From contig SBEH01000008.1 of the NCBI GenBank assembly GCA_009668945.1, positions 1 to 64,000 on the forward strand: a DNA stretch of 64,000 bases, in the 5' to 3' direction. Positions 44,362-52,464 of this stretch are shown here, piece after piece (position 1 is the stretch's first letter; every line of letters starts with the position of its first letter). This stretch comes from Actinomycetota bacterium. GTDB taxonomy: Bacteria; Actinomycetota; Coriobacteriia; Anaerosomatales; Anaerosomataceae. The notes below the pieces were generated by a model. It saw only the letters and a program-made list of their open reading frames with translations, did not search any database and had not been told where the DNA came from. A program made the translations under genes and the position numbers.

Positions 44362-45381
44362 CTACGGCGTTGTCGTTGCGGAGTCCAGCGCGGCCAGCGC
44401 TTCGGTGGCCTGCTTGTCGTTAGGTACGAGTTCTAGCAGGCGCTCCCATGCGGCCCGCTCATCGACCGGGCTATCCAGCTTGCCCAGCAGCTGCGCAACG
44501 AGTCTTGCGGCATCCACGTTCGTCGGCTCCAGCGCCGCGGCTATCCGCGCCTCCACGAGCGCCGCCGTCGGGTCGGATTCAACGAGAGACCTGGCCGCCA
44601 GCAGACGCTCCTCGCATGGCCCCAGCGCGACGAGCGCCTCCATCGGCTCGGGCTGACCGGGTGCAGCGTCGACCGACCGGCGGAACAGCTCCGCTGCCAT
44701 GGCTTCGTCACCGTCTGCAAGATACAGCAGCCCAAGGTCGTAGCATGCCTCGGGCATGTTGGGCACGAACATCAGAGCGGTCTCGAGCGACTCGCGCTGC
44801 TTGTCGACCGAGCCAAGCTCCCGGTAGGCCACCGAGAGCGCGTAGTGCGTGTCTGCATCTGCGCGTTTGATGCGCAGCGCCTCCTTGAGATAGGAGACCG
44901 CGTCTTCGTACTCGGCGAGCTTGATCAAGACAGTGCCGTAGTAGTAGTAGGCACGCTCAAGCCGCTCATCTTGGGCGGCGTACTCGTTCTTGCGTAGCAC
45001 CTCGATCGTGTTCCGCCAGTAGCCTTCGGCGGTGCGCCACTCCTCCTGCTGCATGGCGACAAGCGCTAGGCCGCTCAGAGCCAGCGGGTGGTCCGGCGAC
45101 AGCTTGAGCGCCTCTTCGTATTGCTCGATCGCCTTGGCAGGCCGACCGGTATCGCGGTACGCGTCGCCAAGAAGAATGCGCGCGGCGACGTTCTCCGGCT
45201 CGGCGGTGACCGAGGCCTCGAGTGCTTCGATGGCACGCTCGGTTACAGAGCTGTTCTCCACCTGACGTTGCCCGCTGTAGACGCTGTACGCGAGGAAGAC
45301 GAGTGCTCCGATGACGAACAAGCCGACGATACGGATCGCCCACGTGAGCCAGGGGTCGCGCATTGAGGATACTCGGGCCAA
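44362..45381 (-). CDS. Membrane-anchored TPR protein
   Basis: About 339 residues. After an N-terminal helix (about 12-33, AIRIVGLFVIGALVFLAYSVY) there are roughly seven tetratricopeptide repeats (for example AARILLGDAYRDTGRPAKAI, YYYGTVLIKLAEYEDAVSYL, CYDLGLLYLADGDEAMAAEL). TPR proteins scaffold complexes; similar ones accompany cytochrome c maturation (CcmI/NrfG type) and cytochrome assembly. A TTG start at 45381 is chosen because AGGAGG lies five bases upstream. ATG at 45363 lacks a ribosome-binding site. It lies 23 bp after the 20-haem cytochrome gene. Confidence 0.85.
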   Translation of the reverse strand: MARVSSMRDPWLTWAIRIVGLFVIGALVFLAYSVYSGQRQVENSSVTERAIEALEASVTAEPENVAARILLGDAYRDTGRPAKAIEQYEEALKLSPDHPLALSGLALVAMQQEEWRTAEGYWRNTIEVLRKNEYAAQDERLERAYYYYGTVLIKLAEYEDAVSYLKEALRIKRADADTHYALSVAYRELGSVDKQRESLETALMFVPNMPEACYDLGLLYLADGDEAMAAELFRRSVDAAPGQPEPMEALVALGPCEERLLAARSLVESDPTAALVEARIAAALEPTNVDAARLVAQLLGKLDSPVDERAAWERLLELVPNDKQATEALAALDSATTTP

Positions 45382-45404
45382 GCGTGCCTCCTGATGTGTG
45401 GTGT

Positions 45405-46997
45405 CTAGAGCAGGTCCTTGTGACAGCGGAGGCACAGCTCGGCGCCTCTGTACGGGGCGATCAGAGCGTTCTCGAAGTCGAGCGCTCCGTGGCATTCGTA
45501 GCAGATGCGCATGTCGTGCGGACCGGTAGCGGGACTCAGGATACGCACTCCGCCGACACCGAATCCGATGTGGCAGTCTTCGCACTTGTAGGGCTCGCCC
45601 TTCTTCTCGGGCAGCGCCACCTGGAAGTGTACTGCGTGCTCTGCCAGGCCGGCGTTCTGGATGTCGGTGGGCGGATCGGTCGCCATTTCCTCGTGACACT
45701 TCACGCAGTTCTCGAGGACGAGGTCCGCCGACCGTACGGTGCTGTGGTGGCAGTCCTGGCAGACCTCGCGGTCGGTGTGACACACGCCGCAGTCCTTGGC
45801 GAGCGAGCCATTGCCCTGCGCGTGGTCGGCAAGCCACGTCGCCGGGTGAGGCATCGTGGTCTGGTGGCACTGTTGGCAGTACTCGGAGGTGTGGCAGACC
45901 ACGCACAGGCCCTTCTGCTCCAGGTAGAGCCCGCCGTGCTCCTTGCTCCACTCGGGACCCTTGTGACTGTCGGGGATGACCATTTCCCCCTTGCGCCCGT
46001 CAGCGAGCTTCGTGCCACCGTTGTGGCACTCCACGCACGAGGCCGGAGCATGGCACTGCGCGCAGTACGCCGGATCGCTCGTCGCGGGGTCCTTGTGCTT
46101 CCCCGATAGGAATTCGACCGTGTGGTCGGGAGGCGTGAGATTGAACTCGGCGGTGTGGCACTTGAGACAGTCCGCGGCAGCCACCAGACCGCTGCCGTTG
46201 TGTGTGAGGCCGTGACACCGCGTGCAGTCGCGCATCGGCGGACGCTTGGTGCCGTTAGGACCGTGCGGGAAGGACGTGTGACATGCCTCGCATCGGTACG
46301 CGCGCTCGAGGTGCTTCGCGTGTGCGAACACGAGGCCGTCCACCGAGAAAGCGTCGATCCTCGGATGACAGTACACGCACTGTGAGATCGACACCGGCGC
46401 GGCGAGGTCCACTGACGCCGCGGGCCGGGTGGACGCCTTCGGCAGGGTGCTCAGGTAGATCGTCGGCATCGGGCCGATCTCTACACCGGCCTCCTGGTGG
46501 CAGACGTCGCAGTCCTCGGGCGGGTTGTGGCACATCAGGCACGTGTTCACGCCTCCCGCAGACGCGTCCGCGTGGGGCTTTGCCGGCCAGTCCTCGACGT
46601 GCGATGCAGGCCTCAGCGTGAATCCAGCCGGGTGACAGTCTGCGCACTGGCCGGAGGCCAGTGCGCCCATCGGCCCGTGGAACAGCCCGTGACACGTGAA
46701 GCAAGAAGGCATCTCCGGCGTCGCCGGGACGCCGCCCTCGTGCGCCGGCCGGTTGTGACAGGCGGTGCACTGGGTGAGCAGGTGCGCGGCGTGGTCGAAG
46801 ATGACGTTCGGGTTCCGGGACGCGCCAGGCTCCGGATGGCAAGGTGAGCAGGTCTCGCCGGTGGCCGGCGCGCTCACGTTCACGACACTGACTTCACCGA
46901 CCGCCGGTGCGTGCGGATACGCGAGCGTCACAACGACGGCAGCTGCTATCGATGCCGTCGTTGTGATCCAAAGGCGTGCTCGCGTCTTCCTCTGCAT
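45405..46997 (-). CDS. 20-haem c-type cytochrome
   Basis: A 530-residue exported protein with an N-terminal signal or anchor (about 8-30). It has twenty CXXCH motifs at near-regular spacing from CSPCH near residue 50 to CLRCH at the C-terminus. That is about one haem per 24 residues, typical of nanowire-like electron conduits. Many extra histidines (for example FDHAAH, FAHAKH, DHAQGNG) can serve as distal ligands. No enzymatic domain is seen. It is placed 8 bp after the 12-haem gene and should be a periplasm- or wall-spanning relay. Confidence 0.93.
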   Translation of the reverse strand: MQRKTRARLWITTTASIAAAVVVTLAYPHAPAVGEVSVVNVSAPATGETCSPCHPEPGASRNPNVIFDHAAHLLTQCTACHNRPAHEGGVPATPEMPSCFTCHGLFHGPMGALASGQCADCHPAGFTLRPASHVEDWPAKPHADASAGGVNTCLMCHNPPEDCDVCHQEAGVEIGPMPTIYLSTLPKASTRPAASVDLAAPVSISQCVYCHPRIDAFSVDGLVFAHAKHLERAYRCEACHTSFPHGPNGTKRPPMRDCTRCHGLTHNGSGLVAAADCLKCHTAEFNLTPPDHTVEFLSGKHKDPATSDPAYCAQCHAPASCVECHNGGTKLADGRKGEMVIPDSHKGPEWSKEHGGLYLEQKGLCVVCHTSEYCQQCHQTTMPHPATWLADHAQGNGSLAKDCGVCHTDREVCQDCHHSTVRSADLVLENCVKCHEEMATDPPTDIQNAGLAEHAVHFQVALPEKKGEPYKCEDCHIGFGVGGVRILSPATGPHDMRICYECHGALDFENALIAPYRGAELCLRCHKDLL

Positions 46998-47005
46998 CTA
47001 CTTTG

Positions 47006-48301
47006 CTACTTGCCTCCATCGCCGAAGGAGAGCAACTTAGCAAGCGGGTTCTTGGCCTTGACCTCGGACTGGCCGTGGATCATCTCCGCGGTCTGTGTCA
47101 CGAAGCCCTCGGTGGCGTCCTTGTGCTGGTGGCAGCCGATGCCGGTCGAGGCGTCGCCGGCGCACGTGGAGGCCACCTTCGCGTCGTTGGTGGAGGACAC
47201 AGGGTCGTCCGACGGTTGCGTAGAGTGCGCGGGATGGCAGTCCCAGCACGCCGGGGCATCTAGCGCGCCCATCTTGTACGCGGCGCCGTGGTACGGGTCG
47301 CTGTAGTTCTCCCAGCGGTCCTCGTGACACCGCGCGCACATCGCCTGACCGGCAAGCTGCAGATCGTCCCTCGCTGCCTGGGTGTCCAGCCGCTTGATCG
47401 TGTGCCCGCCGTGACAAGAGCCGCAGGTGGCGGACTTCAAATCGCCGTCGGCGATCTTCGTGCCGTGGATAGACGCCTGATAGGCGGTCAGCTGGTCCTC
47501 GTTCTTGTCCGTGGCCGGGTCGTCCTTGTCGTGGCACCCGGCCTTCGCGCATGCCATTCCGGCGTTGACGGACCAGACCTTGGTCTGGCCCGGCACATCG
47601 GCATAGGCGAAGTCGACGTGGCATTGGGGGCACGTGAGATCGCGGTGAGCCGATGCCTCAAGCCCGACGACCTGGAACGACTTGATCCCGAGTGCGGAGG
47701 TCTTGATCAGGTTCGGATTGCCGTGACAGGCCAGACATCCCGAGCCGGCGTCGTAGACCATCGGCTGCGGGGGCGTCCACCAGACGCTCTTGGCGGCGTG
47801 GCACTCGTCGCATTGCACCTGCGTGTGGCACATCGAGCACTGCGTGGTGAGGCGCTCCTGCGAGGGGACCACGTGTCCCTTGCCCGCCCAGTCACCCACG
47901 TGGAACGCGGGCTTGAGGCCGGGGAGATTGTTGCCATGGCAGTCGGTGCAGGTACCGGTAGCGATGACGCCCTGCGGACCGTGGTTGAGCCCGTGGCAGT
48001 TCCAGCACTCCTTCATCACCGGCAGATCGGTGCCTTCCGGCTTGTGCGGGAATTCGGGATGGCACGTACGGCACTCGTACGTGATGTGATTGCCGTGCGT
48101 GAAGATGTACTTGGGGTGCTTGTCCGTCTGCGTGTAGTTCGCGTGGCACGGCGTGCACTTGCCCGAGTACACGTCTCCGCTGATGTCGATGGTGAGCGCC
48201 CGCGCCAGCGCGGGCACGGCCAAGACGGCTGCCAGAACGAGGGCCGCTATCACCGCGCGCCTGGCACTCATGCCGGTGAGTGCTCCGAATCGCTTCGCCA
48301 T
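47006..48301 (-). CDS. Multihaem c-type cytochrome (about 12 haem sites)
   Basis: A 431-residue exported protein with a signal peptide (LVLAAVLAVPALARA) and eleven CXXCH motifs. It also has one CX4CH (CAKAGCH, as found in tetrahaem c3-type cytochromes) and a CX9CH near the C-terminus whose haem binding is doubtful. Its C-terminal part (CARCHEDRWENYSDPYHGAAYKMGALDAPACWDCHPAH to IHGQSEVKAKNPLAKL) is clearly homologous to the next gene upstream. ATG 48301 is used; ATG 48271 would also leave a good signal peptide. It probably relays electrons between the smaller cytochrome and the 20-haem protein. Confidence 0.9.
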   Translation of the reverse strand: MAKRFGALTGMSARRAVIAALVLAAVLAVPALARALTIDISGDVYSGKCTPCHANYTQTDKHPKYIFTHGNHITYECRTCHPEFPHKPEGTDLPVMKECWNCHGLNHGPQGVIATGTCTDCHGNNLPGLKPAFHVGDWAGKGHVVPSQERLTTQCSMCHTQVQCDECHAAKSVWWTPPQPMVYDAGSGCLACHGNPNLIKTSALGIKSFQVVGLEASAHRDLTCPQCHVDFAYADVPGQTKVWSVNAGMACAKAGCHDKDDPATDKNEDQLTAYQASIHGTKIADGDLKSATCGSCHGGHTIKRLDTQAARDDLQLAGQAMCARCHEDRWENYSDPYHGAAYKMGALDAPACWDCHPAHSTQPSDDPVSSTNDAKVASTCAGDASTGIGCHQHKDATEGFVTQTAEMIHGQSEVKAKNPLAKLLSFGDGGK

Positions 48302-48343
48302 ACCCCTAGACCCGCCCTCTCTGTCGTTAGACGCGCCCCGCGT

Positions 48344-49291
48344 CTACGTGTCATCCCCACCGCCGAAGAGGCGGCCGATCGCATCGCCGATCGAACGGAA
48401 GAACTTCAGGATCGGATTCTCGGCCTCCACGTCCGGACGTCCATGGATGAAGGCCGCGTACTCCGTGTAGTTCTCGTCGACGCCGTTGTGACACCCTTCC
48501 TGACCGCACGTCTCGACAAGGTGAACCTCGTTCACCTTCGAATCGCGGTTCTTGGAAGGCTGGATGTCGTGCCATCCATGGCAGTCCCAGCACGCCGGCG
48601 CGTCTTCGGCACCGAGCTTGTATGCGGCACCGTGGTAGTAGTCGCTGTAGTTGTCCCAGTAGTCCTCGTGGCAACGCCCGCAGACCTGCCAGCCCTGCTG
48701 GTGCAGCTCCGCTTTGCCGTCCTTCCAGTCCTCCCCGCCCTTCTCGGTGAGCGCGAGCATCCCGTGGCTGCCATGGCAGTCGCCGCACAGCGGCTTGGGC
48801 CCGACGGAGGTCTCGGTGGACGCATCGGCGGCCGGAACGGCGACAGCGCCCGCGCTCGCCGCGGCGGAAACATCGACGGTCTGCCGATGGACGCCTGCGC
48901 CGAGGGCCTTCGACTGGTCGGCATGGCAGTTCCTGCATGCCGACTTGGCCGTGATCGGCCAGTCTGCCGCCTCATGCGGCGCCGTGTAGGCGAAATCGAT
49001 GTGGCAGCCGACGCACTGCGTGTCGGCGTGAGTCGAGGTGCGCAGTTGCTCCTCGTTGATGAAGAAGCTCACGACGGCGCCCTCGCGCACGCGCACGAGC
49101 GCCGGGTCGCCGTGGCACACCAGACAGCCGGACCTTGCGTCGGAGGGCAGCGTGAAGTCGAGCTCGTAGGGGGCGGTCGCCGACGTTTCAGCGGCCGGCA
49201 CGGCCTCCTGCGCGACGGCTGCGGCAGACACACCGAGAGCCGCCCACAGAACGCATCCTACAGCGAGAGCGCGTGTCCCCCAGCGGCGCAT
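48344..49291 (-). CDS. 7-haem c-type cytochrome, paralogue of the neighbouring 12-haem protein
   Basis: A 315-residue exported protein with a signal peptide and six CXXCH sites (CLVCH, CVGCH, CRNCH, CGDCH, CGRCH, CWDCH) plus one CX4CH (CGQEGCH). The block CGRCHEDYWDNYSDYYHGAAYKLG to ENPILKFF parallels the 12-haem cytochrome, so the two arose by duplication with gain or loss of haem blocks. ATG 49291 has GGAG upstream. It directly follows the b-type cytochrome gene (8 bp) and is the likely first c-haem acceptor from it. Confidence 0.92.
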   Translation of the reverse strand: MRRWGTRALAVGCVLWAALGVSAAAVAQEAVPAAETSATAPYELDFTLPSDARSGCLVCHGDPALVRVREGAVVSFFINEEQLRTSTHADTQCVGCHIDFAYTAPHEAADWPITAKSACRNCHADQSKALGAGVHRQTVDVSAAASAGAVAVPAADASTETSVGPKPLCGDCHGSHGMLALTEKGGEDWKDGKAELHQQGWQVCGRCHEDYWDNYSDYYHGAAYKLGAEDAPACWDCHGWHDIQPSKNRDSKVNEVHLVETCGQEGCHNGVDENYTEYAAFIHGRPDVEAENPILKFFRSIGDAIGRLFGGGDDT

Positions 49292-49299
49292 TCCGTCTC

Positions 49300-50163
49300 C
49301 TACTCCGCTTCCGCAGCGAGCACCGGCGCGCCGTGTTCTCCGTGGTCGCCATGCTCCGCATGCGCCTTCGCCTTGGCCTCCTCGATCAGGTGGTCTGGAT
49401 ACCGCTTGAAGCCGAAGAAGTCGAGGCTGATCAGCAAGTCCTCGTTCAGAGCGAGGTAGAAGTGCACCGTGGTGATGATGATGAAGAGCCAGTTGATCGC
49501 GTAGTGCACCACCCGGATCCAAGCGCCGGCGATGGCGACATCGCCGAGCATCGCGCCGAGCCACCAGCCGACGAGAACCTCGCGCGGGCTGTAGCCGAAG
49601 AGGATCGGCTGCGTCAGCAGCGCAAGTCCTGTGAAGCCCTGGAGGAGCATCAGGCCGAGGAACACAAGGTAGGTCAGCTTCTGCATCACGTTGTACTCGG
49701 CGACGTGAGGCTTGCTGTTCGAGAGATACGCGTAGTACATCGCTACGCCACCCATGGATTGCATGTCGCGGCGCCCTACGGCGAACTTCTTCCAGTCACG
49801 GTCCTTCGCGAAGAAAGCGTACCAGATCCGCCAGAAGAGGTTCAGCAGGACGATCGTCATCGCGACGTAGTGGATGTAGCGCATCGGGGTCCGCCAACCC
49901 GCGTAGGTGGGGAACCGGATGTACAGGCCGGAGGCCGCCAGAGCGATCATGCACGCGAGATGGACCCAGTGCATGAGCTTCGGAAGGAACGGTGCGCGGT
50001 GGTCGTGGTCCGGCCACTTCCACTCGATCCACTTCTTGCGGAAGCGCCCCTTGGGCATTCCCACGAAGAAGTGCAGGACCATGGCACTTGCGGTAGCGAT
50101 CCACAGGATGAAGAAGATCGCGTCCATCCAGACGTTCACCTTCGCGAGCAGAATCGCAAACAC
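49300..50163 (-). CDS. Membrane b-type cytochrome (cytochrome b561 / Ni-Fe hydrogenase cytochrome b-like)
   Basis: A 287-residue protein with five or so membrane helices. It has histidines in the helical regions LPKLMHWVHLACMIAL, YIHYVAMTIVLL and VVHYAINWLFIIITTVHFYL, which suit two b-haems. The C-terminus is a His/Glu-rich cytoplasmic tail (AHAEHGDHGEHG). It would link the quinone pool to the cytochromes encoded behind it. GTG at 50163 gives the longest form; a GTG at 50139 (NVWMDAIFF) is an alternative. A good promoter lies about 150 bp upstream, so this is the first gene of the cluster. Confidence 0.85.
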   Translation of the reverse strand: MFAILLAKVNVWMDAIFFILWIATASAMVLHFFVGMPKGRFRKKWIEWKWPDHDHRAPFLPKLMHWVHLACMIALAASGLYIRFPTYAGWRTPMRYIHYVAMTIVLLNLFWRIWYAFFAKDRDWKKFAVGRRDMQSMGGVAMYYAYLSNSKPHVAEYNVMQKLTYLVFLGLMLLQGFTGLALLTQPILFGYSPREVLVGWWLGAMLGDVAIAGAWIRVVHYAINWLFIIITTVHFYLALNEDLLISLDFFGFKRYPDHLIEEAKAKAHAEHGDHGEHGAPVLAAEAE

Positions 50164-50313
50164 CCCCTACCCGTGACAACGCCCGGACTCCCCCAGGCTT
50201 TGGGACGTAGGGTCACAGGCTCATCGACTCGCGGCGGGTGTGCCGGCACCCTGCATCCACACGTTGGACACCCCTCCGGCCGACGACTCTGACGGGCCGC
50301 GTGACCTGAACAC

Positions 50314-50342
50314 ACCATATATACGCACTCGGGACGTGTCAA
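50314..50342 (-). promoter_or_regulatory. Promoter of the cytochrome cluster
   Basis: A perfect -35 TTGACA (50337-50342, minus strand) is 17 bp from TATGGT (50314-50319). The local sequence TATATATGGTG is the only AT-rich spot in the 205-bp gap upstream of the b-type cytochrome. The leader between it and the start is about 150 nt, with no riboswitch that I recognise. Confidence 0.65.
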
Positions 50343-50368
50343 CGAACCGCTGGCGCCCTCGGGAGGCC

Positions 50369-50809
50369 CTACTCTCGCGCTGGATGATGCTCGACGAGCG
50401 TGATGTCGAAGGTCAGGGTGTGCCCCGCCAGCGGATGGTTGAAGTCCACGGTGACGTTCACGCGGTCGGGGCTGATCTCCACCACTCGCCCGGTGTACGA
50501 CTCCCCGTCGTCGCCGATGACGTTGAAGTGAGCGTCGAGGGGCGGCTCGGCCTCGCCGAACACGTCGACCGGAACGACCTGGCGCGCTTCGGCTACGTAC
50601 GGGCCGTATGCCTCCTCGGCCGGGATGGTCACGGTCACGGCGCCTCCGACCTCGAGTCCGATCACCGCCGACTCGAACATCGGCAGAACGTCTCCCGCGC
50701 CGATTGCGAAGAGCAGAGGCGCCCGACCGGCGCTGGAGTCGAAGACGGAGCCGTCCTCGAGGCGTCCCTCGTACTCGACAGCAACCGTATCGCCGTGACG
50801 TGCTGGCAT
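50369..50809 (-). CDS. FKBP-type peptidyl-prolyl isomerase (SlyD-like)
   Basis: A 146-residue SlyD-type protein. It has the FKBP half-domain start DTVAVEYEGRLEDGSVFDSS, the IGAGDVLPMFESAVIGLEVG segment and IPAEEAYGPY. An inserted-flap chaperone region follows, then DFNHPLAGHTLTFDITLVE. It assists protein folding by cis-trans proline isomerisation. It lacks the His/Cys-rich metal-binding tail of enterobacterial SlyD. The ATG at 50809 has GGGAGG upstream. It is encoded just upstream of the cytochrome promoter, after bioY. Confidence 0.93.
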   Translation of the reverse strand: MPARHGDTVAVEYEGRLEDGSVFDSSAGRAPLLFAIGAGDVLPMFESAVIGLEVGGAVTVTIPAEEAYGPYVAEARQVVPVDVFGEAEPPLDAHFNVIGDDGESYTGRVVEISPDRVNVTVDFNHPLAGHTLTFDITLVEHHPARE

Positions 50810-50869
50810 GGCGCGCCTCCCGTGGAAGTTGACCTGACACTCCGACGCCGGAATGCTAGCACACGAGCG

Positions 50870-51436
50870 TCACGCGGGGGGCGGCACGCGGTCGCCAAGT
50901 CCGGCCTTGCGCAACGCGCGAGCCACGAGCATCGCGACTGCGGCCTTGGCGAGGTCGATGACAACGAACGGTGCGACCGCTACCGCGAATGCATCGGCGA
51001 TGGAGCGTCCGGAGACGGCTGCAAACTGCGCGAGACCTGCGACGTAGGTCACGAGTACCAGCACGACAAGCGCGACGATGTCGGCAAGCAGCCCGCGGCG
51101 CTGGCCGCCAGTGGCCTCGATAGCCCGCCTGATCGCCGCACCCGCAAGAGCACCCGCGAAAAAGCCGAAGAGGAAGCCGCCGGTCGGGCCGGCGAGTACC
51201 CCGGCGCCCGCACCCCCGCCCGAGAAGACCGGCATGCCGACAGCGCCGATCAAGAGGTACAGTCCGACGGCTGCCGCGGCCTCGGCCGGCGAGAGCACCA
51301 GCACGGCCACGGCGATCACGAGCACCTGGAGGGTGACGGGAACGGGGCCGATCGGGACCGTCACCAGCGCGCTGGCAGCGATGAGCGCGGCGACAAGCGC
51401 GGCGCGGACGAAAGGGAGAAGCCGGGATCTGGTCAT
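50870..51436 (-). CDS. bioY: Biotin transporter substrate-binding subunit BioY
   Basis: A 188-residue polytopic S-component of the biotin uptake system, with about six helices. Typical BioY segments are VPIGPVPVTLQVLVI, GLYLLIGAVGMPVFSGG and GPTGGFLFGF. It binds biotin and works with an ECF ATPase/transmembrane module or alone. The BirA-type operator 13 bp upstream of its ATG and the birA gene beyond it support biotin-responsive expression. Confidence 0.95.
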   Translation of the reverse strand: MTRSRLLPFVRAALVAALIAASALVTVPIGPVPVTLQVLVIAVAVLVLSPAEAAAAVGLYLLIGAVGMPVFSGGGAGAGVLAGPTGGFLFGFFAGALAGAAIRRAIEATGGQRRGLLADIVALVVLVLVTYVAGLAQFAAVSGRSIADAFAVAVAPFVVIDLAKAAVAMLVARALRKAGLGDRVPPPA

Positions 51437-51449
51437 GCGCGTCCTGTCG

Positions 51450-51484
51450 TATCGTAAACATCACTGTGCAGAGCGTTTACGATA
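51450..51484. promoter_or_regulatory. BirA operator (biotin-responsive) upstream of bioY
   Basis: TATCGTAAAC at 51450-51459 is repeated inverted as GTTTACGATA at 51475-51484, with 15 bases between. This is a perfect 10-bp inverted repeat. The GTAAAC...GTTTAC half-sites and spacing match the known BirA operator pattern (TTGTAAACC-N-GGTTTACAA). It sits between birA (ends 51505) and bioY (starts 51436), so holo-BirA would repress bioY when biotin is plentiful. Confidence 0.9.
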
Positions 51485-51504
51485 GCCGCCGGATCCCACC
51501 GGCG

Positions 51505-52464
51505 TCAACAGCGAAGCGTCACTTCGCCCGCGGCGACCCGAAACTGTCCGCCCGCGCCGTCGAGGAGGAGCTCTCCGGAATCGGAGACTCCAGCCGCGAC
51601 TCCCTCGGCGACGATTACGCCGGCAGCATCGCGCACGGTCACTGGCCGCCCGGCAAGCGTGTCGCGCGCCAGCACCTCGACCCTGGCCGGGCCGAAGCCG
51701 TCCTGTAGGAACTCGCGATAGCCGGCGGCGATCCCGTCGAGCACGGCGGCGGCGATCTCCGCGACCCGTGCCCCGGACACCGCCTCACGCACGAACGCGC
51801 CATCGGGCCCGGGCGCGGCACCGACATTGATGCCACACCCGACGACGACCCACTCGACGCGGTCCGCCTCCGCCGACATCTCCAGCAGGATGCCGCCGAG
51901 CTTGCGATCGTCGAGCATGAGGTCGTTCGGCCACTTGATGCCGGCATCCACGCCTGCGGCGCGCAGCCCGCGGGCGACCCCGGCGGCCACGACGAGCGAA
52001 AGCGGCGCCGCCTCGGCGGGCGCGATAGCGGGCCTGAGCACGCACGACACGTATGCGCCGCCCGCGGGCGATTCCCACACCCGCCCGAGGCGACCCCGGC
52101 CGGCCGTTTGCCTGGCGGCGACGACGGACACACCCTCCGGCGCGCGAGCCCGCGCGAGCCGCTTGGCGTCATCGTTGGTGGACGTGACCTCGGCGGCTCC
52201 TTCGCAAGCGATCCACAGCGGGTCGCGCAGACGCGGCCCGACCTCCTCAGGAATGCAGGCGTCGGGCGCCGATTCGAGGCGGTACCCTGCCCGTGGCGCC
52301 GCAGCGATCTTGTAGCCGAGCGCGCGCAAGGCAGCCACGTGCTTGCTCACCGCCACCCGCGAGACTCCGAGATCGGCGGCGATCGCCTCACCGGAAACGC
52401 CGGCGGGACCCGCGGCGGCAAGCGCTGCGGCGACCTGCGCTCTACGGGAGGTCGAGATCAACAT
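51505..52464 (-). CDS. birA: Bifunctional biotin--protein ligase / biotin repressor
   Basis: A 319-residue class II BirA. An N-terminal winged helix (about 8-60, GVSGEAIAADLGVSRVAVSK) precedes the ligase domain with STNDDAKRLA, GRGRLGRVWESPAGG (biotinyl-AMP site) and KWPNDLMLDDRKLGGILLE. A C-terminal SH3-like domain follows. It attaches biotin to carboxylase carriers and represses biotin genes. Its operator is visible in front of bioY. The start lies inside the dedA 3' end (23-bp overlap). Confidence 0.95.
   Translation of the reverse strand: MLISTSRRAQVAAALAAAGPAGVSGEAIAADLGVSRVAVSKHVAALRALGYKIAAAPRAGYRLESAPDACIPEEVGPRLRDPLWIACEGAAEVTSTNDDAKRLARARAPEGVSVVAARQTAGRGRLGRVWESPAGGAYVSCVLRPAIAPAEAAPLSLVVAAGVARGLRAAGVDAGIKWPNDLMLDDRKLGGILLEMSAEADRVEWVVVGCGINVGAAPGPDGAFVREAVSGARVAEIAAAVLDGIAAGYREFLQDGFGPARVEVLARDTLAGRPVTVRDAAGVIVAEGVAAGVSDSGELLLDGAGGQFRVAAGEVTLRC

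Noticed and set aside
50164-50313. Cyclic di-GMP (GEMM) riboswitch in the leader of the b-type cytochrome
   Set aside because: A stretch with AAAGCC followed by GGG recalls GEMM, and such riboswitches do occur before cytochromes. The 5' half of the consensus and the pairing could not be found.
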